A DNA stretch of 64,000 nucleotides from Hyphococcus lacteus (GCF_041058985.1 NZ_JBEHZE010000001.1:1488001-1552000), one strand, 5' to 3'; shown: positions 1-9,652, counted from the stretch's first letter. The notes: generated by a model from the sequence alone, not told the origin. Translations and numbers: made by a program.

Positions 1-605
1 ATAACATTTGGCTTCTCGTGGGGTCGATGGCAGTTCGCGCGAGTGATGACAGGGCGGCAAATCGCGGTTTTCTTTTTGGTCCTGACGGTCAGGTCGTTGC
101 GCGTTACGACAAGCTTCATATGTTCGATGTTGATCTACCCAACGGTGAGAGTTGGAAAGAATCAGCTGTTTATCAGCCCGGTAAGTGCCCGGTATTGGTA
201 GAGACGGAACTCGCGAAGATCGGTCTTACGATTTGCTATGATGTTCGGTTTCCAAAACTCTATCGTACATTGGCGCAGGCAGGGGCTGAGGTTTTGTGCG
301 TGCCGGCAGCATTCACCAAGCAGACCGGCGAAGCGCATTGGAAAACGCTGTTAACCGCGCGGGCTATTGAAAACGGTGCATTTGTAATTGCGCCTGCGCA
401 GGGCGGAAAGCACGAAGATGGCCGCGAAACCTATGGTCATTCGCTAATTATCGATCCTTGGGGTAGGGTGCTTGCAGAAGCCCAAAATGATGAGCCGGGT
501 GTCATTTTTTCTGAGATAGACTTGGCGCTTGCGTACGATGCGCGTCAGCGCATTCCTAATCTTACACTTGAACAATCCTTCGAAGTCTCCATTGTGAAAC
601 CATGA
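1..605 (+). CDS. Carbon-nitrogen hydrolase, Nit/omega-amidase-like (5' end outside window)
   Basis: Nitrilase-superfamily hydrolase that would cleave an amide or nitrile C-N bond of a small cytosolic substrate. The frame is open from base 3, so the start codon and the N-terminal catalytic Glu lie to the left of the window; the in-frame GTG at 18 is internal. Two members of the Glu-Lys-Cys triad are visible: Lys in YDKLHMFD and Cys in CYDVRFP. The CYDVRFPxLYR context and the HWxxLLxARAIEN segment fit the Nit1/Nit2 (deaminated glutathione amidase) branch. It overlaps the DUF1178 gene by ATGA (602-605), so the two are translationally coupled. The exact substrate is inferred only from family. Confidence 0.88.
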   Translation, partial: NIWLLVGSMAVRASDDRAANRGFLFGPDGQVVARYDKLHMFDVDLPNGESWKESAVYQPGKCPVLVETELAKIGLTICYDVRFPKLYRTLAQAGAEVLCVPAAFTKQTGEAHWKTLLTARAIENGAFVIAPAQGGKHEDGRETYGHSLIIDPWGRVLAEAQNDEPGVIFSEIDLALAYDARQRIPNLTLEQSFEVSIVKP

Positions 606-1084
606 TTAAGTACCGTTTGATTTGTGATGATGCCCATGAGTTCGAGGGATGGTTCCGCGATAGTGCCGATTATGACGCCCAAGCGGCTGATGAACTAATC
701 GAATGTCCTGTTTGTGGATCAGAAGAAGTCCGCAAAGCAGTTATGGCACCTTCAATATCACGTAAGTCCGGATCACGTGGGGAGCGCCTCGCAGCTGTTC
801 AGCGAGATATGGAAAAAGCGGTCGCAAGGGCGCGCGAGTATGTTGAAAAGAACTTCGACTATGTCGGTGATAAATTCCCCGAAGAAGCCCGTAAGATCCA
901 TTATGGCGAAGCAAAAGAGCGCGGCATTTTTGGCGAGGCTTCAGGAAAAGACGTTAAAGCCCTGATCGACGAAGGGGTGAAGGTCGCACCGCTACCGAAT
1001 TCGAAAAGCACCGAAGCCGAGAAGAAAACGGACACGGCTGGAGCGCCGAAATTGCCCAATACCAGCACTAAGAAATTGAACTAA
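602..1084 (+). CDS. DUF1178 family protein
   Basis: 160-aa protein of the DUF1178 family, small proteins of unknown function common in alphaproteobacteria. The N-terminus has the family pattern: CDDAHEFEGWF, then a CPVCGS knuckle about 35 residues in. This suggests a small zinc-ribbon-like metal site (inference). The middle is charged and helical. The last ~30 residues are Lys/Thr/Pro-rich and probably disordered. Its start overlaps the stop of the nitrilase-like gene, a pairing I know from other alphaproteobacteria near ubiG-lysC. Confidence 0.85.
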   Translation: MIKYRLICDDAHEFEGWFRDSADYDAQAADELIECPVCGSEEVRKAVMAPSISRKSGSRGERLAAVQRDMEKAVARAREYVEKNFDYVGDKFPEEARKIHYGEAKERGIFGEASGKDVKALIDEGVKVAPLPNSKSTEAEKKTDTAGAPKLPNTSTKKLN

Positions 1085-1156
1085 TACATTTCCTTAGTTT
1101 TTGTCGTTTTTCCGTTCTGGCGCGTTTGCTAAAATCGCGCTACCGATTGCGGTATT

Positions 1157-2905
1157 ATGGACGCTATTCGCAACCGCCTTCGTGATTTACCTTTTTTTTC
1201 GGAACTAGAAGCGACGACGCTCGCGGCTATTGCGTCGGTAAGTCGGTGGCAATCGCTTCCTGGTGGTTGGGAATTATTTGCTCAAGATACAAAGTCTGAC
1301 GCTCTACACATCAACATTTCCGGCCGGTTGATAGTTGTCCGGACCAATCAAGATGGCGATGATGATGTCGTTGGTTATGTTCGTGCGGGTGAACCGGTTG
1401 GTGAAATGTCTGCACTCTCAGACGAGCCACATTCCGCAAGCGTATATGCGCTGCGTGATACGGAACTGCTCTCGATCAAGTTAGAGGATGTCGACCAACT
1501 CATTCGGAGCCATGGTGATTTTGCTGCGGCTTTGGCGCGTATTGTATTGGATAGAGCGCGACACCCAAAAGCAAGCTTTCAACAATCCGCACCAAGAATT
1601 TTTGCTTTTATTGCCTCATCGCCGTCTATTGATGTGAACGCTCATGTCAACGAGTTGGTCAAGCGTATTGCGAAATACCACGTTAACGTCACATCATTTT
1701 CGACAGCGGAGGAAGCACCAGATAGCCGCGCGTTTGATCTTGTCGAAAATGCCCATGACGTTGTGTTGTTGGCGGCAAAGGTTGATCACAGCCCGTGGTA
1801 TCGGTTTGTGTTACGCCACGCGGACCGGTTTATGGTGTTAGCGCGGCGAGACGGGCGACCATCAAAACCGTTTCCGTTGACAGCGGATGACGGTGCGCGG
1901 GCCCGAAAGTTTCGGCTTGTTGATTTGGTCATGTTGGCGGAAGGCGCAAAAACCACGTCTGCAGCGCAATGGATGGAAGCGATTGATGCATCCAGAATTA
2001 TCAATTTACGAAATGATTTCTGTATCGACCGACTGGCCCGAATCATTGCGGGAAAATCGATCGGTGTGGTCCTCTCTGGCGGTGGTGCGCGCGCCTATGC
2101 GCATATCGGGGCTATTCGCGCTATGCGGGAGGCCGGGGTACCAATAGACTTTATATGTGGGGCCTCGATGGGTGCGGTGGTGGCTGCTTCCATTTCGATG
2201 GATTGGTCCCAAGAGGATATGGAACGACGAATTATAGAGGCGTTCGTCGATTCTAACCCACTTGGTGATCATGTCCTGCCGGTTGTTGCGCTGACACGCG
2301 GGGGACGCGTTGAGACGCGGTTAGTTCAGCATTTCGGTGAAGCCCAAATTGAGGAGCTAACAACTCCTTTTTTCTGCGTTTCTTCCAATATTGTAAATGG
2401 TACGGCACGGATCCATACACGCGGGTCATTGCGTCATGCATTGAGAGCATCGATCGCGCTGCCAGGGATTTTGCCACCTGTAATTGAGGGGGATGCGCTG
2501 TTGGTGGATGGCGCTGTTGTTAATAATTTCCCTACGGATATTATGACGGCTACTCATCGTGGGATTACAATCGGCGTCGATGTGGCACGCGAAGGGGTAA
2601 TTGATATTGAAGCGTTTCGCGATCCTCCGGGCTTCTTTTCATGGGTTATGCAACATGGGTTTTCGGCGGCTCCGCCGATTGTCTCGCTCTTGATGCGTAC
2701 GGCGACTGCTCGCCGTGAAGACCTGAGTACCGAGCGCCCCGCAGATATTATGATTGCGCCCGATGTAAGTGGAGTAGACTTAAGAGAATGGAAAAAATTC
2801 GATCTCGCCGTCGCAGAGGGCTATAAAAGCGCAATGGCAGCGATCGAAGAAAACTGGACAACTCTTGCTCCCATCATTAAAGGGGCGAACAACAAGTCCC
2901 TATGA
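1157..2905 (+). CDS. Patatin-like phospholipase with cyclic-nucleotide-binding domain
   Basis: 582-aa NTE-type patatin esterase. Residues ~1-130 form a cNMP-binding/CRP-like beta-roll (GEPVGEMSALSDEPHSASVYA is the typical phosphate-cassette region). A linker domain follows, then the patatin domain from ~300. The oxyanion loop is SGGGARAYAHIGA. The nucleophile is Ser337 in GASMG (GxSxG), and the dyad Asp is Asp451 in VDGAVVNNFP. It should hydrolyse lysophospholipids or similar acyl esters, perhaps gated by a nucleotide; the ligand is not known from sequence. No membrane segment is obvious. Its stop overlaps the convergent ubiG stop region by a few bases. Confidence 0.9.
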   Translation: MDAIRNRLRDLPFFSELEATTLAAIASVSRWQSLPGGWELFAQDTKSDALHINISGRLIVVRTNQDGDDDVVGYVRAGEPVGEMSALSDEPHSASVYALRDTELLSIKLEDVDQLIRSHGDFAAALARIVLDRARHPKASFQQSAPRIFAFIASSPSIDVNAHVNELVKRIAKYHVNVTSFSTAEEAPDSRAFDLVENAHDVVLLAAKVDHSPWYRFVLRHADRFMVLARRDGRPSKPFPLTADDGARARKFRLVDLVMLAEGAKTTSAAQWMEAIDASRIINLRNDFCIDRLARIIAGKSIGVVLSGGGARAYAHIGAIRAMREAGVPIDFICGASMGAVVAASISMDWSQEDMERRIIEAFVDSNPLGDHVLPVVALTRGGRVETRLVQHFGEAQIEELTTPFFCVSSNIVNGTARIHTRGSLRHALRASIALPGILPPVIEGDALLVDGAVVNNFPTDIMTATHRGITIGVDVAREGVIDIEAFRDPPGFFSWVMQHGFSAAPPIVSLLMRTATARREDLSTERPADIMIAPDVSGVDLREWKKFDLAVAEGYKSAMAAIEENWTTLAPIIKGANNKSL

Positions 2906-3682
2906 CTTTATTGCCGTCAACATGTAATTGACGTCAGTGTCATCGCCAATTCGCCAGATATCCATAAGCGGATTGTAACTAACGCCGGCTTCGCCTGTAA
3001 CGATTAAGCCTGCCCGTGATAACGCGGTCTTTGCTTCTTCGGGGCGGACGAATTTTTTCGGGTCATGGGTCCCCGCAGGTAACCAGCGCAATACATATTC
3101 GGCGCCGATCTTTGCCAACATCAACGCTTTCAGTGTGCGGTTGATTGTTGCCATAATCATAATGCCGCCGGGCTTTAACAGGGAGGCAGATGTTTCGAGA
3201 AACAAATCGACATCGGCAACATGTTCAACAACTTCAAGATTGAGAACAACGTCAAAAGACCCAGCGCCGGTTTCGGCCAGTGCCTCAACCGTGGTGGCGC
3301 GATAATCTATTTTTAGATCCTGCGGCATGGCGTGCGCCATCGCCGTTTTGATGTTGCGTTCTGCGGCGTCAATCGCGGTTACGGTCGCGCCTAGCCGATA
3401 CATTGGTTCTGCGACCAATCCACCGCCGCAACCGATGTCGATCAAATGTAGCCCCTCAAGAGGGTTTTTCGCTCTCCGGTCGCGAGAAAAGTGCGCGCAC
3501 ACGCAATCTCTAATATAGGCCAGTCGCACAGGATTAAATTTGTGCAGGGGCTTAAATTTCCCAAATGGGTCCCACCATTCGTCTGCGATTGCGGAAAATT
3601 TGGCCACTTCCTCAGGGTCTATGGTTGTTTTTCCGGGATGGGGGGCAGTTTCAGGCGGGTTGGTTAAGCCAGGCTGCGACAT
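2900..3682 (-). CDS. ubiG: Ubiquinone biosynthesis O-methyltransferase UbiG
   Basis: 260-aa class I SAM methyltransferase for both O-methylations of the ubiquinone ring. The N-terminal EVAKFSAIADEWWDPFGKFKPLH block is the UbiG signature. The SAM-binding motif I is LIDIGCGGGLVAEP, with LNLEVVEHV downstream. Length is normal for the family. It is transcribed opposite to lysC, and the two starts are 111 bp apart. The ubiG/lysC divergent arrangement is usual in alphaproteobacteria, and the gene implies ubiquinone-based respiration. Confidence 0.95.
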   Translation of the reverse strand: MSQPGLTNPPETAPHPGKTTIDPEEVAKFSAIADEWWDPFGKFKPLHKFNPVRLAYIRDCVCAHFSRDRRAKNPLEGLHLIDIGCGGGLVAEPMYRLGATVTAIDAAERNIKTAMAHAMPQDLKIDYRATTVEALAETGAGSFDVVLNLEVVEHVADVDLFLETSASLLKPGGIMIMATINRTLKALMLAKIGAEYVLRWLPAGTHDPKKFVRPEEAKTALSRAGLIVTGEAGVSYNPLMDIWRIGDDTDVNYMLTAIKS

Positions 3683-3793
3683 AAAAAATATTTCCTCGCT
3701 TGCTTCGGCGGGCGCCGCTTTCTAGACATACCTCGACAATTACGCTTCCGATGGGCGGGAGCAATAGGGCAAGACTTCGCAGGCAAAAATTCC

Positions 3794-5059
3794 ATGGCCC
3801 GGATAGTAATGAAATTTGGCGGAACTTCCGTCGCAAATATGGACCGCATCCGTGCGGTTTCCGCGATTGTAAAACGCGAGGTGGACGCTGGTCACTCGGT
3901 CGCCGTTGTCGTGTCGGCAATGTCAGGTGAGACTAACCGCCTTGTTGGGCTTTGTAAGGAGGCGGGAGAACCGGCTTCGTCGCTTGATGCGCGTGATGTT
4001 GAGTATGACGCTGTCGTTGCCTCGGGTGAGCAGGTGACATCTGGGCTTCTTGCGATTGTGATGCAAAGCCTCGGGTATCGTGCGCGTTCGTGGCATGGAT
4101 GGCAGATCGCCCTTCGGACTGACAACGCGCACGGCAAGGCCCGGATTGAATCGGTTGATGAAGAAACCATCGGCATGGCGATTGACGGTGGCGAAGTCGC
4201 TGTGGTGGCCGGATTCCAAGGGATCGCACCGGACGGCCGTATCGCCACTTTGGGGCGTGGCGGGTCCGATACATCTGCGGTCGCGTTGGCGGCGGCCATT
4301 GGCGCTGAGCGTTGCGACATTTATACGGACGTTGACGGCGTCTATACGACTGATCCCCGGCTCACAAAACATGCCCGGCGGATTGAAAAAATTTCTTTTG
4401 AGGAAATGCTGGAAATGGCATCCCTTGGTGCCAAAGTTCTGCAGACACGTTCTGTAGAATTAGCGATGGCGTATAAGGTTCCTGTTCGGGTATTATCGAG
4501 CTTTGATCCGCCGGATGCACCAGGACCGGGAACCCTCATTTGTGACGAGGATGATATTGTGGAAAAGAATATAGTCACTACGGTTACGCCGGATTTCGAC
4601 GAGGCGACGGTTACAATTTTGGCTGTGCCAGATGAGCCGGGTAGAGCAGCGGGTATTTTTGATGCGCTTGCTGCGGCGAACATTAATATCGATATGATCG
4701 TTCAAAGTTCATCGCGTGAGTCGGGCTATGCAAATATTTCTTTCACCACGAAAGAAAACGACCTTCAGCGCGCTGTGGATGTGTTGACTGGTGAGCAACC
4801 TGTTATTGGTTTTAAAGCCCTTCAATCAGATCGAAATGTTGCAAAAGTCTCGGTCATCGGTGTCGGAATGAAGAGCCATGCCGGTGTCGCCGCAACGATG
4901 TTCCGAACGCTTGCTGAAAAGGGTATAAATATTCAGAATATTTCCACATCGGAAATTAAAATCAGCGTTCTGATTAATGCTGATGCGGCAGAATATGCGG
5001 TTCGCGTGCTTCACGAAGCTTACGGACTTGATGGACCTGGCCAGTCTGCGCGAACCTGA
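3794..5059 (+). CDS. lysC: Aspartate kinase
   Basis: 421-aa monofunctional aspartokinase that phosphorylates L-aspartate in the first step of the Lys/Met/Thr/diaminopimelate pathway. It starts with the kinase signature KFGGTSVA. The nucleotide-binding core includes GRGGSDTSAVALAAA and the YTDVDGVYTTDPR segment. Two C-terminal ACT domains (about 265-340 and 345-415) are the expected site of feedback inhibition by Lys/Thr. ptsP starts 9 bases after its stop, so they are probably one transcript. Confidence 0.96.
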   Translation: MARIVMKFGGTSVANMDRIRAVSAIVKREVDAGHSVAVVVSAMSGETNRLVGLCKEAGEPASSLDARDVEYDAVVASGEQVTSGLLAIVMQSLGYRARSWHGWQIALRTDNAHGKARIESVDEETIGMAIDGGEVAVVAGFQGIAPDGRIATLGRGGSDTSAVALAAAIGAERCDIYTDVDGVYTTDPRLTKHARRIEKISFEEMLEMASLGAKVLQTRSVELAMAYKVPVRVLSSFDPPDAPGPGTLICDEDDIVEKNIVTTVTPDFDEATVTILAVPDEPGRAAGIFDALAAANINIDMIVQSSSRESGYANISFTTKENDLQRAVDVLTGEQPVIGFKALQSDRNVAKVSVIGVGMKSHAGVAATMFRTLAEKGINIQNISTSEIKISVLINADAAEYAVRVLHEAYGLDGPGQSART

Positions 5060-5068
5060 TAGGACGCG

Positions 5069-7360
5069 ATGAGTATTGAAAAAACACGTCCACCACATGG
5101 TGGTCATGGAGATCAGGGTATTACCGTACTCCTTAAGCGCATGCGTGATGCAGTCGCTGAAGAGGTTAGTGCGCAAGATCGCCTGGATCTACTGACCAAG
5201 GTTATTGCCAGTCATGTGGTGGCGGATGTCTGTTCAATTTATCTCCGGCGACCAGACGACGTTTTGGAACTCTATTCGACGCAGGGTCTGAAGCGAGAAG
5301 CTGTTCACAATACACGATTGAACTGGGGCGAGGGGCTTGTTGGTCTCGTGGCGAAGCGCCATTCGCCAATGGTCACGTCCGAAGCACCGAAGCATCCGGC
5401 TTTCGCTTATCGCCCTGAAACGGGCGAAGACCCGTTGCATTCGTTTCTCGGCGTGCCGCTCGTTCGTTCGGGAAAAACGCTCGGCGTTTTGGTGATTCAG
5501 AATCGCGCTGCCCGCGAATATACATTCGAAGAAATTGAGGCAGTGCAGGCCGTTGCGACCCTTTTGGCGGAAATCGCGGCATCCGGTGAGTTGCTTAGTG
5601 TTGAGGAAACCGAAGCGGTTGGTGCGATGTTGCATCGCCCCGAAAAACTTAAAGGCTTTGGTATTGTTTCGGGTGTTGCTCTTGGCCGGGCTGTGTTTCT
5701 TCAGCCGCCAGCGCCGAAACACAAGGTCTTCGCTAAAGACCCGGCGGCGGAAGCGGCGCGCCTTGAAGAGGGCCTTACCGATTTGCGGCGTTCCGTTGAT
5801 CAAATGATTACTTCAAATGCGTCATTGAGTGGCGTATCGCGTGAGGTCCTCGAAACATATCGTTTGTTTGCCTATGATCGCGGGTGGAAAGACCGTTTGC
5901 GCGCCGCTGTGTTTTCCGGATTAACCGCAGAGTCTGCGGTAGACCAAGTCAAAGCCGAAAACCGCGCGCGGCTATCGCAATCGCGTGATCCATATTTACG
6001 CGAAAGACTCCATGACCTCGACGATCTTTCCAACCGCCTGTTGCGCCATTTAAGTGGCGAGAAAAATGGCGGTGAGCGTGACCTGTTCGAAGAGACAATA
6101 CTCTTTGCACGCACAATGGGGCCTGCGGAGTTGCTTGAATATGACCGCAAGCGGTTGAAGGGTTTGGTGCTGGGTGAGGTGTCGGCCACGTCCCATGTGG
6201 CTATCGTGGCGCGCGCATTGAAGCTTCCGATGGTTACCGGCGCGCTAGACGCAATGGAGTTGACCGAAGAGGGAGATCAGGCGGTCATTGACGGCGATGC
6301 GGGCGGAATACATATTCGCCCGCCATCAGAAGCGCTCGAATTTTATCGTGTAAAACAAACTCGTTACCACGAACTTGAAGCCATCTACGCCAGCGAGAAA
6401 TCGCTTCCATCTATTACAAAAGATGGTGTAGAGATCACTATACAGATGAATGCCGGCCTCGCGCTTGATTTGCCTTTTCTTGAGGGGACTGGCGCATCGG
6501 GTGTTGGTTTGTTTCGAACGGAGTTGCAGTTTCTGATTGGCTCACAGCTTCCTTCAGTCGCGATGCAGGAGTCTTTATACAAAGAAGCGCTCGACCTCGC
6601 GGACGGAAAACCAGTTGTTTTCCGAACGGCTGATATTGGGGGCGACAAGACCGCGCCCTATATGGATCATGGTAACGAAGTGAATCCTGCCATGGGGTGG
6701 CGCGGTGTTCGTATGGCGGTGGATCGGCCGGGAATGATTCGGCCTCAACTGCGCGCATTGTTATCGGCTGCTGCCGATCAGACCTTATGGGTAATGTTTC
6801 CTTTCATTACGCTGACAGCGGAAGTTGATGAGATTAAATCATTGCTTGATCTTGAAATTGATCGTGCGCGCCGACACGGCAAAGGTCTTCCCAAAGATAT
6901 AAAGATTGGTGTCATGATCGAAACGCCAGCAGCCGCATGGCGGGCAGACCTGATCGCACAAAAAGTCGATTTTCTATCTGTTGGCGGAAATGACCTTGCA
7001 CAGTTTTATTTTGCGGCGGACCGAGATTCGGAACGGGTTCAGCGTCGCTATGATCCGATGAATGCAGGTTTCTTGAGTTTCCTTAAGGAAACTGTTGAAA
7101 AAGTGTCCCGGACTGGGACACCACTTTCTTATTGCGGAGAACAAACCGCCGATGCTGTGACGGCAGCGGCCTTGATCGGGGTCGGTGTGCGCCAATTCTC
7201 TCTACCGGCGGCATTTGTCGGGCCATTCCGGCGGCTTGTGCGCTCGTTGGATGCTGCGGAAATCAGTGCTTGGATGGAAAAGCACTCGGTTACACCTGAA
7301 GCGACGTTGCGTCCTAGTTTTACACAGTTTCTAAAAGACAGCGGCGCTGTGGTTGAATAA
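5069..7360 (+). CDS. ptsP: Phosphoenolpyruvate-protein phosphotransferase PtsP (EI-Ntr)
   Basis: 763-aa EI of the nitrogen PTS, which moves phosphate from PEP to NPr (HPr-like). An N-terminal GAF domain (~20-170) can bind glutamine or another signal. The EI N-domain, the phospho-His domain (His376 in ATSHVAIVAR) and the C-terminal PEP-binding TIM barrel follow, with GGNDLAQFYFAADRD and the catalytic Cys in SYCGEQTAD. Length matches other GAF-containing PtsP. The lysC-ptsP order is common in this class. No sugar permease EII is present in the window, consistent with a regulatory role. Confidence 0.95.
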   Translation: MSIEKTRPPHGGHGDQGITVLLKRMRDAVAEEVSAQDRLDLLTKVIASHVVADVCSIYLRRPDDVLELYSTQGLKREAVHNTRLNWGEGLVGLVAKRHSPMVTSEAPKHPAFAYRPETGEDPLHSFLGVPLVRSGKTLGVLVIQNRAAREYTFEEIEAVQAVATLLAEIAASGELLSVEETEAVGAMLHRPEKLKGFGIVSGVALGRAVFLQPPAPKHKVFAKDPAAEAARLEEGLTDLRRSVDQMITSNASLSGVSREVLETYRLFAYDRGWKDRLRAAVFSGLTAESAVDQVKAENRARLSQSRDPYLRERLHDLDDLSNRLLRHLSGEKNGGERDLFEETILFARTMGPAELLEYDRKRLKGLVLGEVSATSHVAIVARALKLPMVTGALDAMELTEEGDQAVIDGDAGGIHIRPPSEALEFYRVKQTRYHELEAIYASEKSLPSITKDGVEITIQMNAGLALDLPFLEGTGASGVGLFRTELQFLIGSQLPSVAMQESLYKEALDLADGKPVVFRTADIGGDKTAPYMDHGNEVNPAMGWRGVRMAVDRPGMIRPQLRALLSAAADQTLWVMFPFITLTAEVDEIKSLLDLEIDRARRHGKGLPKDIKIGVMIETPAAAWRADLIAQKVDFLSVGGNDLAQFYFAADRDSERVQRRYDPMNAGFLSFLKETVEKVSRTGTPLSYCGEQTADAVTAAALIGVGVRQFSLPAAFVGPFRRLVRSLDAAEISAWMEKHSVTPEATLRPSFTQFLKDSGAVVE

Positions 7361-7480
7361 AGCCGTAGTTAACAGATTCCTGCTTTAACTCTCTAATAGA
7401 TTTCATAAACGGTTATGTCCTGGGCGGCTTTTCTGTATGCTGGCCGGGCCCGGATTCGAATTAGATGAGGCGAATTGTCG

Positions 7481-8287
7481 ATGGCAAGCGGGTCTGCAAA
7501 CATTGTTGATATGGCTGATGCGCGAGCGCGGCTTGGTACCGGCGAAGTCGCCAATGTGGGTGTGCGTCTAGCATCGGTGCGCGAACGCCAAGGCATCAGC
7601 CTGCAAGAAGTTGCCGCACGAATTCACGTTAAAGAATCTCATCTTGCCGCCATCGAAAATGTAGACGCATCTGCACTGCCAGCCCGACCCTATGCGCTTG
7701 GTTTTGTTAAAACCTACGCGGAGTTCCTGGAGCTAGACCCGCGCGCAACCGTGGAGCAATTCAAGCAAGATGCTGGGTATGACGCTCCTGTTGAAATCGA
7801 AACCGAAAAATTTCGTGCTGCCGAACAAGTCGTTGAAGCCCAAGGTGGCCAGATGAGCCTACCGGCTATAACCGCCATTTTGGCATTTGTGATCTGGTGT
7901 TTATGGCAATTAAGTCTGCCCCATGAAGTAACGGAATTGGGCCAACCGGATCGTCCACAAGTGGCAAAGAAGCTGGACGTCTCGGCACCTACACCAGAAT
8001 TGGTCGTTGGTGAGTTAGTTGAAGCGCGAATCGTCGAAGAAATTGCGCCGGTTTATCCGCGAAGCTGTGCTTCTTCTGCGCAAACCGTAGAGACAGTGGA
8101 TGTTTCCTATACAGTTTCCGCAAGTGGCCGCATAACGGCCGAGAGAATCGCTAGTTCAACCAATGATTGTTTTAATGACGCGGCGCTAAATGCGATCCGC
8201 CGGTGGCAGTTTGAGCCCCGAACCATTGATGGGGTTCGTCGGCCCGCCTATGATCAAAGTTATCGATTTCAGTTTGATCGTCCGTAA
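7481..8287 (+). CDS. RodZ-like HTH protein fused to a TonB C-terminal domain
   Basis: 268 aa. Residues ~25-100 are a HTH_25/RodZ-type helix-turn-helix (RERQGISLQEVAARIHVKES, then the PYALGFVKTYAEFLELDP pattern of RodZ). One membrane helix lies at ~127-148 (SLPAITAILAFVIWCLWQLS). After a short periplasmic linker, residues ~185-268 match the TonB C-terminal fold: PVYPRSC, a VSYTVSASGRI strand, ALNAIRRWQFEP. Two Cys could form a disulfide. The position before ispG is where alphaproteobacteria often keep a RodZ gene, but the usual DUF4115 tail is replaced. ATG 7481 is used; a TTG at 7475 is 4 bases from GAGG and is an alternative. Confidence 0.8.
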   Translation: MASGSANIVDMADARARLGTGEVANVGVRLASVRERQGISLQEVAARIHVKESHLAAIENVDASALPARPYALGFVKTYAEFLELDPRATVEQFKQDAGYDAPVEIETEKFRAAEQVVEAQGGQMSLPAITAILAFVIWCLWQLSLPHEVTELGQPDRPQVAKKLDVSAPTPELVVGELVEARIVEEIAPVYPRSCASSAQTVETVDVSYTVSASGRITAERIASSTNDCFNDAALNAIRRWQFEPRTIDGVRRPAYDQSYRFQFDRP

Positions 8288-8432
8288 CGTACTGATTTTT
8301 CATTATAAAAATTAATGACACGACAGGTCGCGTGATTGTTTAGTGGACGCCGCTTTTCGGGACTTGACTTCGGCGCGCAGCGCGCAATCTTGGCGACACA
8401 GTAACCCACTTTCGATGCGAAAAGGGCAGACC

Positions 8433-9563
8433 ATGTCAGTACGTCCATGGCGCGATATTGAGCGCCGCAAATCACGCCAAATTATGGTTGGCAATGTACC
8501 GGTTGGCGGCGATGCGCCGATAGCCGTACAGTCTATGACGAATACCCTGACATCAGATGCGCAGGCAACCATTCGGCAGATCAATGAGATCGCGGAGGCA
8601 GGTGCTGATATCGTGCGCGTCTCCTGTCCGGATAAGGATTCAACCGCAGCCCTGAGCGAGATTGTTAAAGGCTCGCCGATACCGATCGTTGCGGACATCC
8701 ATTTCCATTACAAACGCGGCATCGAAGCCGCTGATGCCGGTGCTGCGTGTTTACGGATCAATCCGGGGAATATCGGTTCGGCTGAGCGGGTTCGTGAGGT
8801 CATTAAGGCTGCAAAAGATAATGGCTGTTCAATGCGGATCGGCGTGAATGGCGGCTCCCTAGAGAAAGACTTGCTCGATAAATATGGAGAACCCTGCCCG
8901 GAAGCGATGGTTGAAAGTGCGCTGGACCATGCGAAAATCCTGCAGGACAATGATTTTCATGAATTCAAAATTTCCGTCAAAGCGTCGGACGTATTCTTGA
9001 CCGTTGCTGCCTATCATGCGTTGGCGGAGGCGATCGACTGCCCGCTGCACCTTGGTGTTACCGAGGCCGGCGGCTTGCGGATCGGATCTGTTAAATCTGC
9101 GATTGGTCTGGGGTCGCTTCTATGGGCGGGGATAGGCGATACGATTCGCGTTTCTCTTTCTGCGGACCCGGTCGAAGAAATTAAAGCCGGTTTTGATATT
9201 TTGAAATCGCTTGGTCTTCGCCATCGCGGCGTGAATGTCATTTCTTGTCCATCTTGTGCGCGCCAAGGATTTAACGTTATCGAGACAGTGGAGACATTAG
9301 AAGAACGGCTTGCTCATATTACAACGCCGATGTCGCTTTCTGTGATTGGTTGCGTGGTCAATGGGCCTGGTGAGGCACGGGAAACTGATATTGGTTTTAC
9401 TGGTGGCGGCGCCGGTAAAGAGCACGGAATGATCTATCTCAATGGCGATGTTGATCATCGTGTTGATAATTCGGATTTGGTCGATCATTTGGTCGAGTTG
9501 GTCGAAAAGCGTGCCGCTGAAATTCAAGCTGAAGAAGCGAAACAATCTGTCGCTGCTGAGTAG
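8433..9563 (+). CDS. ispG: 4-hydroxy-3-methylbut-2-en-1-yl diphosphate synthase (flavodoxin)
   Basis: 376-aa 4Fe-4S enzyme of the MEP isoprenoid pathway that converts MEcPP to HMBPP. The TIM-barrel part opens with VQSMTNTLTSD and has ADIHFHYKRGIEAA and CLRINPGNIG. The C-terminal cluster ligands are the Cys pair in ISCPSCARQGF and the Cys in GCVVNGPGEA, followed by the conserved Glu. The start was chosen at ATG 8433 (MSVRPWRDIERR) because homologues begin here; upstream in-frame ATG 8415 and GTG 8343 would add unconserved residues. It ends in a strong intrinsic terminator at 9580-9616. Confidence 0.95.
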   Translation: MSVRPWRDIERRKSRQIMVGNVPVGGDAPIAVQSMTNTLTSDAQATIRQINEIAEAGADIVRVSCPDKDSTAALSEIVKGSPIPIVADIHFHYKRGIEAADAGAACLRINPGNIGSAERVREVIKAAKDNGCSMRIGVNGGSLEKDLLDKYGEPCPEAMVESALDHAKILQDNDFHEFKISVKASDVFLTVAAYHALAEAIDCPLHLGVTEAGGLRIGSVKSAIGLGSLLWAGIGDTIRVSLSADPVEEIKAGFDILKSLGLRHRGVNVISCPSCARQGFNVIETVETLEERLAHITTPMSLSVIGCVVNGPGEARETDIGFTGGGAGKEHGMIYLNGDVDHRVDNSDLVDHLVELVEKRAAEIQAEEAKQSVAAE

Positions 9564-9579
9564 CTAAGCTCATTGGATG

Positions 9580-9616
9580 AATGCGCGCGGTGTCTTTGCT
9601 CCGCGCGCATTTTTTG
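9580..9616 (+). terminator. Rho-independent terminator of ispG
   Basis: Perfect 11-bp GC-rich stem (9580-9590 with 9601-9611), 10-base loop and a T run at 9610-9615, starting 16 bases after the ispG stop. It also shows that ATG 9581, in frame with prfA, cannot be the real prfA start. Confidence 0.88.
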
Positions 9617-9652
9617 TACTTAAAATTGAACTTTGAAAAATGGAATGATCCG

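Noticed and set aside
3892..4372. Long open frames antisense to lysC
   Set aside because: They lie wholly inside a confident gene, have no recognisable domain and follow from its codon pattern.
8343..8432. Longer N-terminus for ispG from GTG 8343
   Set aside because: The added 30 residues are not part of the family and the ATG at 8433 fits the homologous start.
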